The notes: generated from the letters alone by a model not told the origin. Shown: positions 37,833 through 46,493, numbered from the stretch's first letter. The stretch: DNA of 64,000 nt from Micromonospora sp. WMMD1155 (GCF_029581275.1 NZ_CP120742.1:2960001-3024000); one strand, 5' to 3'. Numbers and translations are program-made.

Positions 37833-40325
37833 TCAGCTCGCGGGCAGGCTCGCATCCCGGTGGGTGAGCTGGTAGGTGGCGTCGACGCCGTCCGCCTCCA
37901 GGATCACCGTGACCGGGCCAGCGGGTAGCGAGCAGGTGATCGTCCGCTCGACGGCGTAGCCGGTCGGACCGCAGTAGCGACGCCCGGCCGAGTCGAAGAC
38001 CGACAGGCGTGCGTCACCGGTCCCGCCGGTCCGCTTCCAGGTGATCGACTCCGTGGCAGCCCGCGCATCGGCCGGGATCGAGAGGCAGACCCCGAACCGG
38101 TCCGCGCCGGTCGCCACCGTGGCACCCGTCGCGCCAGCCGGAAGTTCCGGGCAGGCGGGCGGGCCGTCGGTGCGGGCGAAGGCGAGGGAGTACGGCCCGT
38201 CCGCATCGCCGTCGTCCGAGCTGAGCACGGCGAGGAACGGTGCCTGGCCGGTCAGCTCGCAGTGGTACTGGCGCAGCCCCCAGGACGAGTCGCAGATGAA
38301 CGCCCCGGTGGAGTCGATCACCGTCACGCTGGGCGATCCGGGTCCGGTGGCGTCACCCGGGAGCAGTTCCGTGATGAGGGCGCCGGCGGGGCTGCTCAGT
38401 TCGAGGCAGTCGAACTGCGCCGGCGTGGCCAACTGCCCCCGCACCGGGGCGTCCTGCCAGCCGACGTCGGACACCGGTCGGCAGTCGGACGGAAGCCACG
38501 GCAACACGGCGAGGTGGTACCGCAGGCTGTTGTCGATCACCGAGGTCGGTGCGCCTCCGCTGAGCACCAGGGTGTACCGCCCGGCAACGGGGACCTTGCA
38601 CCACACGTCAGTGCACACCTTGTGTCCGGCGCCGTCGTAGACGGTCGCGTACTGCCGGTAGGTGTCCTCGCCGACCGCCTTGACCCGGAAGGTGCCCTCG
38701 GGCAGGTCCAGGACGCGGCAGCGGATGCCACCGAGCGCGCCGGCCGGAGCGGCGTTGTACGCCCCGGGCGTGACGGTCGGGCAGCCGGTCGAGTCCGAGA
38801 GGGCGCGTACCTGCAACCGGTAGGTCAGATTGGTGCTCTCCGAGTCCCAGCGGGAGAGGTAGGAGATGACCCGGAAGGTGCCGGTGGACGGAAGTTCGCA
38901 GCCGTCCTCCTCCGTCCACTCCGTGCACAGCACGGCACCCTGCTCGTCGACGATCCAGGAGAAGACGTCGTTGTACCGGTCCGGAGCCCGGTAGACCATG
39001 ACTCGCTCACCGGCCTCGCCGTGGAACGGCTGGCAGTTGGTCTGCACGGCCGAGGTCTGGTGCACGGTCAGGGTCGGCTGGTCCCAGGCGAGCCCGGCGG
39101 GTGCGGCGCAGCCTTCGGTCTGGTCGAGCCGGGCCACCGCCACCTGGTAGGTGGTCGGTTCCCAGTTCGAGTTCTGCGCCACGAGCGTGTAGGAGCCAGC
39201 CGTCGGTGCGGCGCAGGATCGCCAGGAGTCGTACTCCGAACACACCACCCGGCCGGCGTCGTCGTACAGATACCAGTAGAGGGACTGGTCCGCGTACTGA
39301 TCGAAGCGGACGACCAGGCGGCCGGGGGTGGTGACCCGCAGAGCCTGACAGCTGATCCCCTGGTTCGGTGGCACGGTGCCGGTCCCGACTGCCGCGCCCG
39401 GGTCCCCGAAGGCGGTCAGGGACAGGGCCGGGCAGCCGACGGACTGCGAGAGCCGGGGCATCTTGAGGGTGTAGGCGGCCGTGTTGCCATAGGTCTCCTG
39501 GAGGAAGAGCCGGTACGGTCCGGCGCCCCGGAGCGTGCACTCCGTGGGGTAGCGCACCGTGCAGACCGGCTCGAACTGCCCGTTCAGGATGGGGCCCTGG
39601 ATGTCCTCGGCCCCGCCCGGGTCGGCGAGGTGCAGGACCGTCTCGGCGGGCTGCGTGAAGGTGAAGCAGCGGGCGGCCAGGCCGGCGGGCAGGGTGCCGC
39701 TGCGTCCGGTAGAGGCGAAGGAGAAGAAGCTCTTGGGCAACTCGGCGCAGGTGGAGGGTGCGCGCATCGACTCAGCCGACAGCGAGTAGGCGGCGTTGCC
39801 GGTGTTGTAGCTGAGCGCCACCGTCACCTTGTAGGTGCCCGCGGCGTCGAGCTTGCAGTCGGTCAGATAGGAACTGACGTAGCAGACGTGGTCGCCGTCG
39901 GAGTTCTTCACCTCGGCCCCGACGCTGTCCCCCGAGACCTGTCGGAGCCGGACGAACAGGGTGTCCTGGTCGACCGTTGAAACGATCTTCCAGGTCTGCT
40001 TCGCGGTGCCCGCGATAGAGGCGCAGTTCTTGACCTTGCCCAGCGGAAGCTGCCCGCCGCAGGTGGCGGACGCGCTGTCGACCGTCGCCGGGGTCTTGGC
40101 GACCTGGGCCGAAGCGGGAGCCGAGGGGGTGACCGGTGCTCCTGCCGACGCGGCTGGCGGTTGCGGTCGCTCGGTCGTCGTGACGGCGGGTCGGGCCGAC
40201 GGCTCGTCGGTCGGGGCGGCGGCGGCAGGACCGGTGAGTAGGCCCGACCCGGCGGCGCTGATGGCGGCCACAGCCGTCCACCTGAGTACTTGTCTCCACA
40301 GTGGACCGTGGTTGGTTGGTCGCAC
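37833..40325 (-). CDS. Secreted protein with seven cysteine-rich repeats
   Basis: The 830-residue product has a signal peptide (about residues 1-37, ending AAAAP), a Pro/Ala/Thr-rich stretch, then seven repeats of about 95-110 residues. Most repeats carry four Cys: one at the repeat start (as in STCAELP, VGCPALS, TGCPTV), one before a hydrophobic strand (as in ARCFTF), and a pair around a turn (as in VCTVRYPTEC). Each ends in a Gly-Tyr/Phe strand such as AGTYKVTVAL. The pattern suggests disulphide-bonded beta-sandwich modules like pre-peptidase C-terminal domains. No catalytic domain is seen. The GTG at 40325 has GGGGGAG upstream. Function unknown; perhaps adhesion or matrix. Confidence 0.78.
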   Translation of the reverse strand: MRPTNHGPLWRQVLRWTAVAAISAAGSGLLTGPAAAAPTDEPSARPAVTTTERPQPPAASAGAPVTPSAPASAQVAKTPATVDSASATCGGQLPLGKVKNCASIAGTAKQTWKIVSTVDQDTLFVRLRQVSGDSVGAEVKNSDGDHVCYVSSYLTDCKLDAAGTYKVTVALSYNTGNAAYSLSAESMRAPSTCAELPKSFFSFASTGRSGTLPAGLAARCFTFTQPAETVLHLADPGGAEDIQGPILNGQFEPVCTVRYPTECTLRGAGPYRLFLQETYGNTAAYTLKMPRLSQSVGCPALSLTAFGDPGAAVGTGTVPPNQGISCQALRVTTPGRLVVRFDQYADQSLYWYLYDDAGRVVCSEYDSWRSCAAPTAGSYTLVAQNSNWEPTTYQVAVARLDQTEGCAAPAGLAWDQPTLTVHQTSAVQTNCQPFHGEAGERVMVYRAPDRYNDVFSWIVDEQGAVLCTEWTEEDGCELPSTGTFRVISYLSRWDSESTNLTYRLQVRALSDSTGCPTVTPGAYNAAPAGALGGIRCRVLDLPEGTFRVKAVGEDTYRQYATVYDGAGHKVCTDVWCKVPVAGRYTLVLSGGAPTSVIDNSLRYHLAVLPWLPSDCRPVSDVGWQDAPVRGQLATPAQFDCLELSSPAGALITELLPGDATGPGSPSVTVIDSTGAFICDSSWGLRQYHCELTGQAPFLAVLSSDDGDADGPYSLAFARTDGPPACPELPAGATGATVATGADRFGVCLSIPADARAATESITWKRTGGTGDARLSVFDSAGRRYCGPTGYAVERTITCSLPAGPVTVILEADGVDATYQLTHRDASLPAS

Positions 40326-40429
40326 GATTGGCTCCCCCGTATGAGTCGCGCGATCTGCGCGAGCGGGGAGATGGTTTCACGAAGGTTGATTCCCAACAAT
40401 CGGCTTGTCGGGTCGCCCGTGACGGCGAC

Positions 40430-40960
40430 TCAGCACGGGCCGGTGCCCTCGTCGAAGAGGCGGCGGGCCCAGTCCGCGTACCCGGCGATGGTTTTTCGGA
40501 CCGTGCGGCCGTCGTGCAGGAACAGGTACGCGCGGTCGCCGCTGCGGGCGAGCAGCCCGTCGAGGCGGTGTGTCCCCTGTGGAGCGGCGAGCCGGGTCAC
40601 CAGCGGGTAACGCGCCCAGACCTGGCCGACGGGTGAGCCCGCGGTGATGCCCTCGGGTGTCCGCATCGGGTCGCCGACCCAGAGCAGCACCAGTCTGTCC
40701 TCGATGAAGACCGGGCTGACCGTGTCGTGGCCGACGAGCATCGGCCCGCAGGCGTCCAGGTCGGTACGCAGGATGCCGCGCCGGGTCAGCTCGTCCTCGG
40801 TGTCGCCGAACTCGATGTTGCGCAGGCCGTTCAGGTCGATGATCTCCACGCTGCCGGCGGGCCGTCCGTCCGGGATCGACCCGGTCGGCGGTACGCCACT
40901 GCCTGCGATCGAGGCAGCCGTCATCAGCGTGGCAATAAAAGCAAATTGTCGCAATTTCAT
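40430..40960 (-). CDS. Secreted protein of unknown function
   Basis: The 176-residue product has a signal peptide (about residues 1-22, FAFIATLMTAASIAGSG). The mature part includes LNGLRNIEFGDTEDELTRRG and ends in a cysteine, with a second Cys in LDACGPM; these could form a disulphide. The pattern of short beta strands (DRLVLLWVGDP, RAYLFLHDGRTV) resembles exported surface proteins, but I recognise no family. The ATG is preceded by GGGGGA. It lies 104 bases upstream of the repeat protein on the same strand and may be co-expressed with it. Confidence 0.72.
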   Translation of the reverse strand: MKLRQFAFIATLMTAASIAGSGVPPTGSIPDGRPAGSVEIIDLNGLRNIEFGDTEDELTRRGILRTDLDACGPMLVGHDTVSPVFIEDRLVLLWVGDPMRTPEGITAGSPVGQVWARYPLVTRLAAPQGTHRLDGLLARSGDRAYLFLHDGRTVRKTIAGYADWARRLFDEGTGPC

Positions 40961-41016
40961 GGAATCCCCCAGTCCCCAACGGAACGGGGGCGTTCAGGTT
41001 GCTGGCGGCAGTCGGA

Positions 41017-41571
41017 TTACTGGTTTTCCCACTGTTCGACCAGTTCGTCCCAGTAGTCGGCGCTGAGTCGACGTCGCCCGTGCGCCAGCCAACCCTCGGT
41101 GTTGCGCTCCAGGTGCAACCCCAACTCGGCGAACGGGTCGATCCAATCGCCGGGCTCGCTACCGAGGCGGGCCAGCGCCCCGTTGATCGGCCACTGTTCG
41201 CGCGACGTGTCCAACTCGTCGTCGAAGTGTGGCCCCCAGGTCAGCGCCCCACCCAGCCACACCGCCGCCGACTGGTAGCCGGCGCCACCACCGAACTCCG
41301 CCTCCAGATACGCCACCGGCCCCGCCTGTGACCAGCGGGCCAGCGACTCCACGAGCGTCGGCGACAACACCAGGCCGAACGGGTGCTCAGCGCTGCGGTC
41401 GTCCGTCGCGAAGTCCGGCAGCGACCCGGTCAACTCCACCACCAACTGCGGGGTGACCGGCAGCAGCCCGAAATCCTGGCGCAGCTCGCCGAGAACCGCG
41501 TGATCCAGCCCGGCGGTCTGCTCGCGGAGCAGCTCCACGTCCGCGACCACCGCGCTGAGCTGGTACGCCAT
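41017..41571 (-). CDS. Unknown protein of 184 residues, preceded by SOS-box-like elements
   Basis: The product starts MAYQLSAVVADVELLREQTA and is acidic, with many Trp residues (for example in GYQSAAVWLGGALTWGPHFD). It has no signal peptide or membrane segment. I do not recognise the family; it looks like a small cytoplasmic immunity-like or SUKH-like globular protein, but this is a guess. The ATG at 41571 has GGAGGG upstream. A 38-bp element repeated at 41582-41619 and 41707-41744 sits just before the ribosome site and suggests specific regulation, perhaps by LexA. Confidence 0.75.
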   Translation of the reverse strand: MAYQLSAVVADVELLREQTAGLDHAVLGELRQDFGLLPVTPQLVVELTGSLPDFATDDRSAEHPFGLVLSPTLVESLARWSQAGPVAYLEAEFGGGAGYQSAAVWLGGALTWGPHFDDELDTSREQWPINGALARLGSEPGDWIDPFAELGLHLERNTEGWLAHGRRRLSADYWDELVEQWENQ

Positions 41572-41581
41572 CGAACCCTCC

Positions 41582-41744
41582 GCCGTCCACAGCCTGTGGA
41601 TAGAACATGTGTACGACGGGTTCCGGCCGGACCGGCGTCGATCCCCGGACCGTACCCGCCCGGCGGCGGCAGAATTCCCGCCGGGACCCGTTGTGCGGTC
41701 CGAGCCGCCGTCCACAACCTGTGGATAGAACATGTGTACGACGG
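41582..41744 (-). promoter_or_regulatory. Two 38-bp direct repeats with SOS-box-like core
   Basis: Copies at 41582-41619 and 41707-41744 match at 37 of 38 positions. On the minus strand each contains TCGTACACATGTTCTA, which matches the actinobacterial SOS consensus TCGAACnnnnGTTCGA except for one base in each flank. This is followed by a TCCACAGgCTGTGGA-type palindrome. The downstream copy lies between 11 and 48 bases before the ATG of the 184-residue gene. Confidence 0.55.
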
Positions 41745-41758
41745 CCGGGGCGTCGGCG

Positions 41759-42415
41759 TCAGTCGAGGACCGGCGTCGAGTGACCGCTCTCCACGGAGTA
41801 CGCGCCCGCGGGGATCACCCCACGGCTCGTGGGCGTCAGCGTCAGCGAGACGACGCCACCGGGCAGCACCCGCGCGTCTCCTGAGGTGTCGAACGTCGCG
41901 GGCGTCGTTCCCTCCGGAAACAGTCGTTTTCCGGTGCCGACCACGACGGGGTACTGAAGTAGCCGGTAGAGGTCGATGAGCCCGGCCCGGTGCAGCTCCT
42001 GCACGAGTTCCCAACTGCCGTGGACCTGGAGTTCCCGGCCGGGGAGCCCCTTGAGCCGGCGCACGTCGTCGACGATGCCGGTGCGGAGGACCGTGGTCGG
42101 GCTCCACTCGGCCTCCTCGTCGGTCAGCGTCCTGCTGACGACGTACTTCGGCAGCGTGTTCAGCTTGGCGGCGATCAGGTTGTCGGGCGCGGTGACCTTG
42201 GGCCAGTACCCGCCGAGCAGGCCGTAGCTCGTGCGGCCGAAGAGGAAGGCTTCCGCCTCCCGGAACCAGCCCTCGACCACCTCGTTGGTGTGCGCGGATG
42301 CGTGCGGGACGAGCCACCCGCCCCGGTCGAAGCCGCCCGAGCGGTCCTCGTCGGGGTTGCCCGGTCCCTGCATGATCCCGTCGAGGCTGACGAAGACGTT
42401 GACGCTGAGCAGCAC
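41759..42415 (-). CDS. Dihydrofolate reductase family protein (RibD C-terminal domain)
   Basis: The 218-residue product has the RibD_C/DHFR fold: VNVFVSLDGIMQGPGNPDED near the N-terminus, then FLFGRTSYGLL, YVVSRTLTD, LQVHGSWELVQELHRAGLID and the late PVVVGTGKRLFPEG. Such stand-alone proteins are NADPH-dependent reductases of unknown substrate, common beside AraC regulators. The GTG at 42415 has GGAGGAG nine bases upstream, which overrides the longer open frame. The AraC gene lies directly upstream on the same strand. Confidence 0.88.
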   Translation of the reverse strand: MLLSVNVFVSLDGIMQGPGNPDEDRSGGFDRGGWLVPHASAHTNEVVEGWFREAEAFLFGRTSYGLLGGYWPKVTAPDNLIAAKLNTLPKYVVSRTLTDEEAEWSPTTVLRTGIVDDVRRLKGLPGRELQVHGSWELVQELHRAGLIDLYRLLQYPVVVGTGKRLFPEGTTPATFDTSGDARVLPGGVVSLTLTPTSRGVIPAGAYSVESGHSTPVLD

Positions 42416-42471
42416 GGTTCTCCTCCGGATGCCGGTTCGGGGCAGCCGCCGGGGCGGCCGGAGGACGGACG

Positions 42472-43191
42472 TTAGCTTCCTGGTGACGGGCCGGTCTTGT
42501 ACAGGAACGACATCGACGCGTCGTCGTCCGTTCGCAGCCCTCGCGCGGTACGCCCGACGTAGCGCCGCAGCGCATGGGCCAGGTGAGCTTGGTCGAAGTA
42601 CCCCAGTGCCTCGACGACAGTGCTCCAGTCGAGCCCGTCGCGCAGCATCGTGGCCGCCGCGTTCACGCGGTCGATCTGCGTCACGGCGGTGCGCGAGAGG
42701 CCGGTGACCGCGCGGTACTGCCGCTGAAGCGTTCGACTGGACGGGTGGTCCCCGGGGTGCCCGGCGAAGCGCTCCAGGCGTGATCGCACCAGCAGGCCCG
42801 CGTCCCGCAGCCGCCGGACGAACTGCTCGACGTTCTCGTACGTCGGCGCTTCCCAGGCCTCGCCGCCGATGACTATCCGGCCCGAGTCCGTCACCGGAAA
42901 GGACACGTGGCTGTCGACGATCGCGGCTGTCGGATGCGGCCGGAGGACGGTGCCGAGCGTGAGCCGGATGCCGAAGAACTCGGCGTCCGGCGGGACCGGC
43001 GCAGAAGTCGCTCTGGTCTCCGGTCCGCGCAGACTGACATGTAGCTGCCCCTGCATCCGCGTGAAGATCAGTTGGCAGCACGTGCGCGCCGCCGATGTCA
43101 TCGTGTCTTCCGCCTCGCTGCGGGTGCGCCACACGCGATCGACGAGGCTCGCGTGTGTCTCGGTGTCACGATGCTCGAATAGCAGGCGCAA
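42472..43191 (-). CDS. AraC family transcriptional regulator
   Basis: The 239-residue product has an N-terminal sensor domain (RVWRTRSEAED ... MQGQLHVSLRGPETRAT) and a C-terminal AraC-type double helix-turn-helix (RTLQRQYRAVTGLSRTAVTQ, ALGYFDQAHLAHALRRYVG). It begins with TTG; the family N-terminus (RLLFEHRDTE) supports this start, and GGGAGA lies just upstream. It probably controls the reductase gene 56 bases downstream. Confidence 0.85.
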   Translation of the reverse strand: MRLLFEHRDTETHASLVDRVWRTRSEAEDTMTSAARTCCQLIFTRMQGQLHVSLRGPETRATSAPVPPDAEFFGIRLTLGTVLRPHPTAAIVDSHVSFPVTDSGRIVIGGEAWEAPTYENVEQFVRRLRDAGLLVRSRLERFAGHPGDHPSSRTLQRQYRAVTGLSRTAVTQIDRVNAAATMLRDGLDWSTVVEALGYFDQAHLAHALRRYVGRTARGLRTDDDASMSFLYKTGPSPGS

Positions 43192-43234
43192 GGCTCTCCC
43201 TACTGCACTGCGTTCCAGCGACGGTGGCTCCTGG

Positions 43235-43435
43235 TCAGACCTGCGAAGCCAGCCCGGTGACGAACGCGCGCCAGGCCGTCGACGTGAAGGTGAGTGCCGG
43301 ACCGGCCGGGTCCTTGGAATCGCGTACGCCCACGACGCCGGGCAGGTTGTCGGCGACCTCGACGCAGTTGCCGCCGTTGCCGCTGCTGCGGCTGCTCTTG
43401 CGCCATCGGGCGCCGCTCAACCCGTTCAACTCCAT
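43235..43435 (-). CDS. DUF397 protein (copy 2)
   Basis: The 66-residue product has the DUF397 pattern: ARWRKSSRSSGNGGNCVEVA, then VGVRDSKDPAGPALTF and a final AWRAFVTGL. DUF397 proteins are small partners of Scr1-like XRE regulators in actinomycete differentiation loci. It is closely similar to the adjacent copy, pointing to a tandem duplication. Confidence 0.92.
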   Translation of the reverse strand: MELNGLSGARWRKSSRSSGNGGNCVEVADNLPGVVGVRDSKDPAGPALTFTSTAWRAFVTGLASQV

Positions 43436-43465
43436 GACTCCACGCTCCCGTACGTCTGGCGTTGA

Positions 43466-43660
43466 TTACGACCGGGTGATGACCTGGCGAACGAACGCAG
43501 CCCACGCGGCCGGAGGAAAGGTCAGCGCCGGACCCGACTGGTTCTTCGAGTCGCGCACCGCGACGATGCCGGGCAGGTTGTCGGCGACCTCGACGCAGTC
43601 GCCGCCGTTTGAGCTGCTACGGGTGCTCGTGCGCCAGAGGGCGCCGGTCAGGTCAGCCAT
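43466..43660 (-). CDS. DUF397 protein (copy 1)
   Basis: The 64-residue product shows ALWRTSTRSSSNGGDCVEVA and VAVRDSKNQSGPALTF. Its ATG overlaps the 3' end of the XRE regulator gene by 13 bases, so translation is coupled. It is probably the direct antagonist or effector of that regulator. Confidence 0.92.
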   Translation of the reverse strand: MADLTGALWRTSTRSSSNGGDCVEVADNLPGIVAVRDSKNQSGPALTFPPAAWAAFVRQVITRS

Positions 43661-44394
43661 GATCTTGCCTCTAGAAAGTCGATGGTTTGACGGCGCGATA
43701 AGGCCATCGAACGGAGCGTATCCCAGGTGGCCCAGAGGGCGGCGGTGTCATTGGTGAGCCGCCCGGCAGCCTGATCATCGAGGTAGGCGACATCGCCGTC
43801 TTGAGTCGTGGCGATGACGAAGGGCCCTGCCTGCCCGGCGTGGAGGCCGGCGTCCAGCGGCAACACGTGAAGGAGCACATGCGGCCGTTGAGCCATCTTT
43901 ACCAGATGGTCCAGCTGCGGGTTCATGATCTCGGGGTCGCCGCGACGAAGAGCGAACTCGTCAATCAGCGCGACGAAGAGCGGAGGCTTGCGTCGGTCCA
44001 GCACCGCCGTCTGTCTCCGCAACCGGGTCGCTACGTAGTCCGCTACCTCATCTGGGTCGAGCACCCCACTGGCCAGCACCGCCGAGGCGTAGTCGGGGGT
44101 CTGCAGTAAGCCGGGGACGACCGCCACTTGGAAGGCGCGCAGCGCGGATGCCTGAAGTTCAACCTCCACCCACGGGCGTAACCATGCCGGCTCACGCCGT
44201 TTCAAAACGTCCGGCCAAATGTCCTCGACTTCACGGCCGAGCGCAGCGGCTGCGGCTGCGCGGTGACGCGGATGCGGGATCCGGCCGGGGTTGACCCAGC
44301 GCGCAACCGTCTTCGGGTCTACACCCACCTGCTCGGCAAGACTTTCAACGGTCTCACCCGCGTCGGCTAAGGCCGCTCGTAGGGCTTGGTTCAT
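43648..44394 (-). CDS. XRE family regulator with DUF5753 (Scr1-like)
   Basis: The 248-residue product has an N-terminal helix-turn-helix (about residues 3-55, ETVESLAEQVGVDPKTVARW) and a C-terminal DUF5753 ligand-like domain with VVPGLLQTPDYASAVL and LLHVLPLDAGLHAG. Such regulators pair with DUF397 proteins. The ATG at 44394 has a perfect GGAGG upstream. A 28-bp dyad operator in the divergent promoter at 44424-44451 is the likely autoregulatory site. Confidence 0.92.
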   Translation of the reverse strand: MNQALRAALADAGETVESLAEQVGVDPKTVARWVNPGRIPHPRHRAAAAAALGREVEDIWPDVLKRREPAWLRPWVEVELQASALRAFQVAVVPGLLQTPDYASAVLASGVLDPDEVADYVATRLRRQTAVLDRRKPPLFVALIDEFALRRGDPEIMNPQLDHLVKMAQRPHVLLHVLPLDAGLHAGQAGPFVIATTQDGDVAYLDDQAAGRLTNDTAALWATWDTLRSMALSRRQTIDFLEARSWLT

Positions 44395-44423
44395 ACCCAC
44401 CTCCGAGCGGACGTCTTCAACGT

Positions 44424-44451
44424 CTACATAACGTATAGCTACGTGGTGTAG
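44424..44451. promoter_or_regulatory. 28-bp dyad operator in a divergent promoter
   Basis: Two nested pairs of half-sites are symmetric about 44437/44438: CTACA (44424-44428) with TGTAG (44447-44451), and ACGTA (44431-44435) with TACGT (44440-44444). The site is 30 bp before the XRE start and about 140 bp before the gene at 44593. The AT-rich composition contrasts with the surroundings. Confidence 0.65.
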
Positions 44452-44592
44452 CCGTCCAGTTCCAAAGGGCAAGGTGCTGTGTAGACGGTGCGACTGGCAG
44501 GGAACTCGAACTCGGCCGCGTTCGCAACGGGCCGCCCCGTTTTCGAACACTCGTTGGCGGCCCTCCCGCAGCGAAGATCGAGGGGGCAACCT

Positions 44593-45000
44593 GTGACGAA
44601 CGAGCCGCCCGAACGGAACCCCGAACCGAAGCCCGCCCCGCCGCCGTCTTCACCGGGCGTGCCCTGGCCGCCGGGGGCCGTCGGCCTGCCCCGGCCGGTC
44701 ACCCGCGTACCCGCGCGCCGCTGGACGTCGCAGGCCGCCCGCCCCCACATCCCGATGCGTCCCGCTTGGCTGTGCCGCAACTGCGCTGCCGCGTGGCCGT
44801 GCGGGCCAGCGCAGCTTCACCTTGTGACCGAGTTCTACGGCCATTCGATCGCCCTGGCGTTCTACCTGGCGTCGAACCTGCAAGACGCGATCGAAGACCT
44901 GTATGCCCTCGGTGCCCACCCCGACCTGCCGGCCCTTCACGCCCGCTTTCTCGGGTGGCTGCCCCTGGTCCGTCGGCCTCGCAGCATCGAAAGGCCCTGA
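44593..45000 (+). CDS. Small Cys-motif protein divergent from the XRE regulator
   Basis: The 135-residue product has a Pro-rich N-terminal half (PPERNPEPKPAPPPSSPG), then a conserved-looking core with PAWLCRNCAAAWPC, a possible metal site of three Cys, and a helical end (FYLASNLQDAIEDLYAL ... HARFLGWL). Proteins of this type are often found beside XRE/DUF397 genes in Micromonosporaceae and are sometimes labelled flavin reductase, for which I see no motif. The GTG at 44593 has GAGGGGG upstream. Confidence 0.75.
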   Translation: MTNEPPERNPEPKPAPPPSSPGVPWPPGAVGLPRPVTRVPARRWTSQAARPHIPMRPAWLCRNCAAAWPCGPAQLHLVTEFYGHSIALAFYLASNLQDAIEDLYALGAHPDLPALHARFLGWLPLVRRPRSIERP

Positions 45001-45247
45001 CCGGCCGCCATGGGTGCCATTTCCGCAGGGTGTGACTTGGTGCGGGTCTCTGGGGAGATCGGCGAAGGCGAGGAGTCCGGCGGTCGGCGTCAGTCCGGGT
45101 GTCGCCCGCCGGGAGTGGGTCGGTACCGCTCCAGGCGCCGAAGTTTTCGGGTCAGCCCGCGTGTCTCACCTGGACTGTCGTGAGGGCTGCCCGTGTTAAC
45201 CTCCCTCCGCTGAGCATGATCACCTTGAGCGACCGAGGGGACACGTG

Positions 45248-45679
45248 ATGGCCGAGGTTCCCAACACGGCGGGGCTGCTGGACCCGGACGGCGCGATGGA
45301 CCGGCTCGCGGAGTGGAAGGGTCGCCTCGACCAGTTGGCGATCGCCACCGACGCGATGAGTGACCGCATCCAGGCGCTACGGGTGACGGCTGCCGACGGC
45401 AACGGGCTGGTGGAGGTCACCGTCGACTCGGTGGGCGCGTTGGTCGACCTGCAACTGGGTCAGCGGATCCAGCGGGTCGCGCCCGACGTGGTCGCCAGGA
45501 CGATCATGAACACGATCGGTGTGGCCAAACGGCAGTTGGCCGACCGGGCGCAGGAGATCATCGGCGACACCCTGGGGACCGACTCACCCGCCGCGCGGGC
45601 GATAGCCGAACGCGTCGGGCAGCAACTGCGCGCGGCCGACCCCGCCGTGGACGGGCCGGACGACCAGCACGGGCGGTGA
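45248..45679 (+). CDS. YbaB/EbfC-like DNA-binding protein
   Basis: The 143-residue product is a YbaB-fold protein: a long helix (DRLAEWKGRLDQLAIATDAM), a beta part (ALRVTAADGNGLVEVTVDSVG) and a second helix with VARTIMNTIGVAKRQLADRA. Actinomycetes carry many such paralogues next to genes for secreted or repeat proteins. An ATG at 45248 is preferred over the adjacent GTG at 45245 by spacing from GAGGGG. It overlaps the next gene by 4 bases. Confidence 0.8.
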   Translation: MAEVPNTAGLLDPDGAMDRLAEWKGRLDQLAIATDAMSDRIQALRVTAADGNGLVEVTVDSVGALVDLQLGQRIQRVAPDVVARTIMNTIGVAKRQLADRAQEIIGDTLGTDSPAARAIAERVGQQLRAADPAVDGPDDQHGR

Positions 45680-46338
45680 GCAGATACCGACGGACCAGCG
45701 ACGACGTGATCCGCTGGCCGGACAGCCCGGACGCGCGGGCGGCACTGGAGGAGTGGTTCGCGGCGTCGGCCGAGACCGCGTACCTCTCTGGTGATTTTCT
45801 CGATTTTCGCGGGGCGGACCTCAGCCGTCTCGACCTGGTCGGCGCCTATCTCGCCAACTCGCGCCTGGTCGACGTCCGGTTCGAGGCGACCAACCTCGCC
45901 GACGCCGACCTGGCCGACGCCGAGGTGGAGGGCGCGGACTTCGCCTGCGCCGACCTGGCCAAGGCGACACTCGTCGGCTGCTCGGCCGGTCGGGCGCGGT
46001 TCCTCTCGGCCCGCCTGTTCTCGGCGCAACTCGACCACGCCGTGCTGGCCGGGGCGGATCTCCGCCGCTCGGTCCTCAACTCCGCCACCCTCTACGAGAC
46101 CGACCTGCGCGATGCCGATCTGGAGTTGGCCAGCATGCGCTGGTGCACGCTGGGCAATACGAGCATGCCGACGGTGCTGAGCGGCGCGCGGATGTTCGGC
46201 TGCCAACTCGACGGCGCGAAGGGTGCCGTCGTCGGCCCGGTCCTCGTCGACGAGGGGGCGACGCGGTCACTCGGCGGTGTCGAGCTTGCGGCGTGGTTCT
46301 CCGGGCAGGGCGCGGAGGACGTCCAGGTGGTGGGCTGA
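45676..46338 (+). CDS. Pentapeptide repeat protein
   Basis: The 220-residue product has pentapeptide repeats of the A(D/N)LXX type from about residue 45 to 175 (FRGADLSRLDLVGAYLANSR, ADADLADAEVEGADFACADL), predicting a right-handed beta-helix. Some such proteins mimic DNA and protect gyrase; others have unknown roles. Its GTG overlaps the YbaB-like stop, so the two proteins are made together. Confidence 0.85.
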   Translation: MSRYRRTSDDVIRWPDSPDARAALEEWFAASAETAYLSGDFLDFRGADLSRLDLVGAYLANSRLVDVRFEATNLADADLADAEVEGADFACADLAKATLVGCSAGRARFLSARLFSAQLDHAVLAGADLRRSVLNSATLYETDLRDADLELASMRWCTLGNTSMPTVLSGARMFGCQLDGAKGAVVGPVLVDEGATRSLGGVELAAWFSGQGAEDVQVVG

Positions 46339-46408
46339 GGACGCCGTCGCAGACGACTCAGGGCCGGTCCCGTGGGGCCGGCCCTGTCGCTGGTGCTGCT
46401 CAGACGAG

Positions 46409-46493
46409 CGGAGGATACGAGATTCGAACTCGTGAGGGTGTTAACCCAACACGCTTTCCAAGCGTGCGCCCTAGGCCTCTAGGCGAATCCTCC
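46409..46493 (-). tRNA. tRNA-Ser (anticodon GGA)
   Basis: On the minus strand the acceptor GGAGGAT (46493-46487) pairs with ATCCTCC (46416-46410). The anticodon loop contains TGGAA, giving GGA, and a long variable arm is present. It lies between the pentapeptide gene and the SRP RNA. Confidence 0.95.

Noticed and set aside
44593..45000. Flavin reductase annotation for the small protein beside the XRE regulator
   Set aside because: No flavin-binding motif is visible and the length is too short; only a CxxC-type cysteine cluster and helices can be supported.
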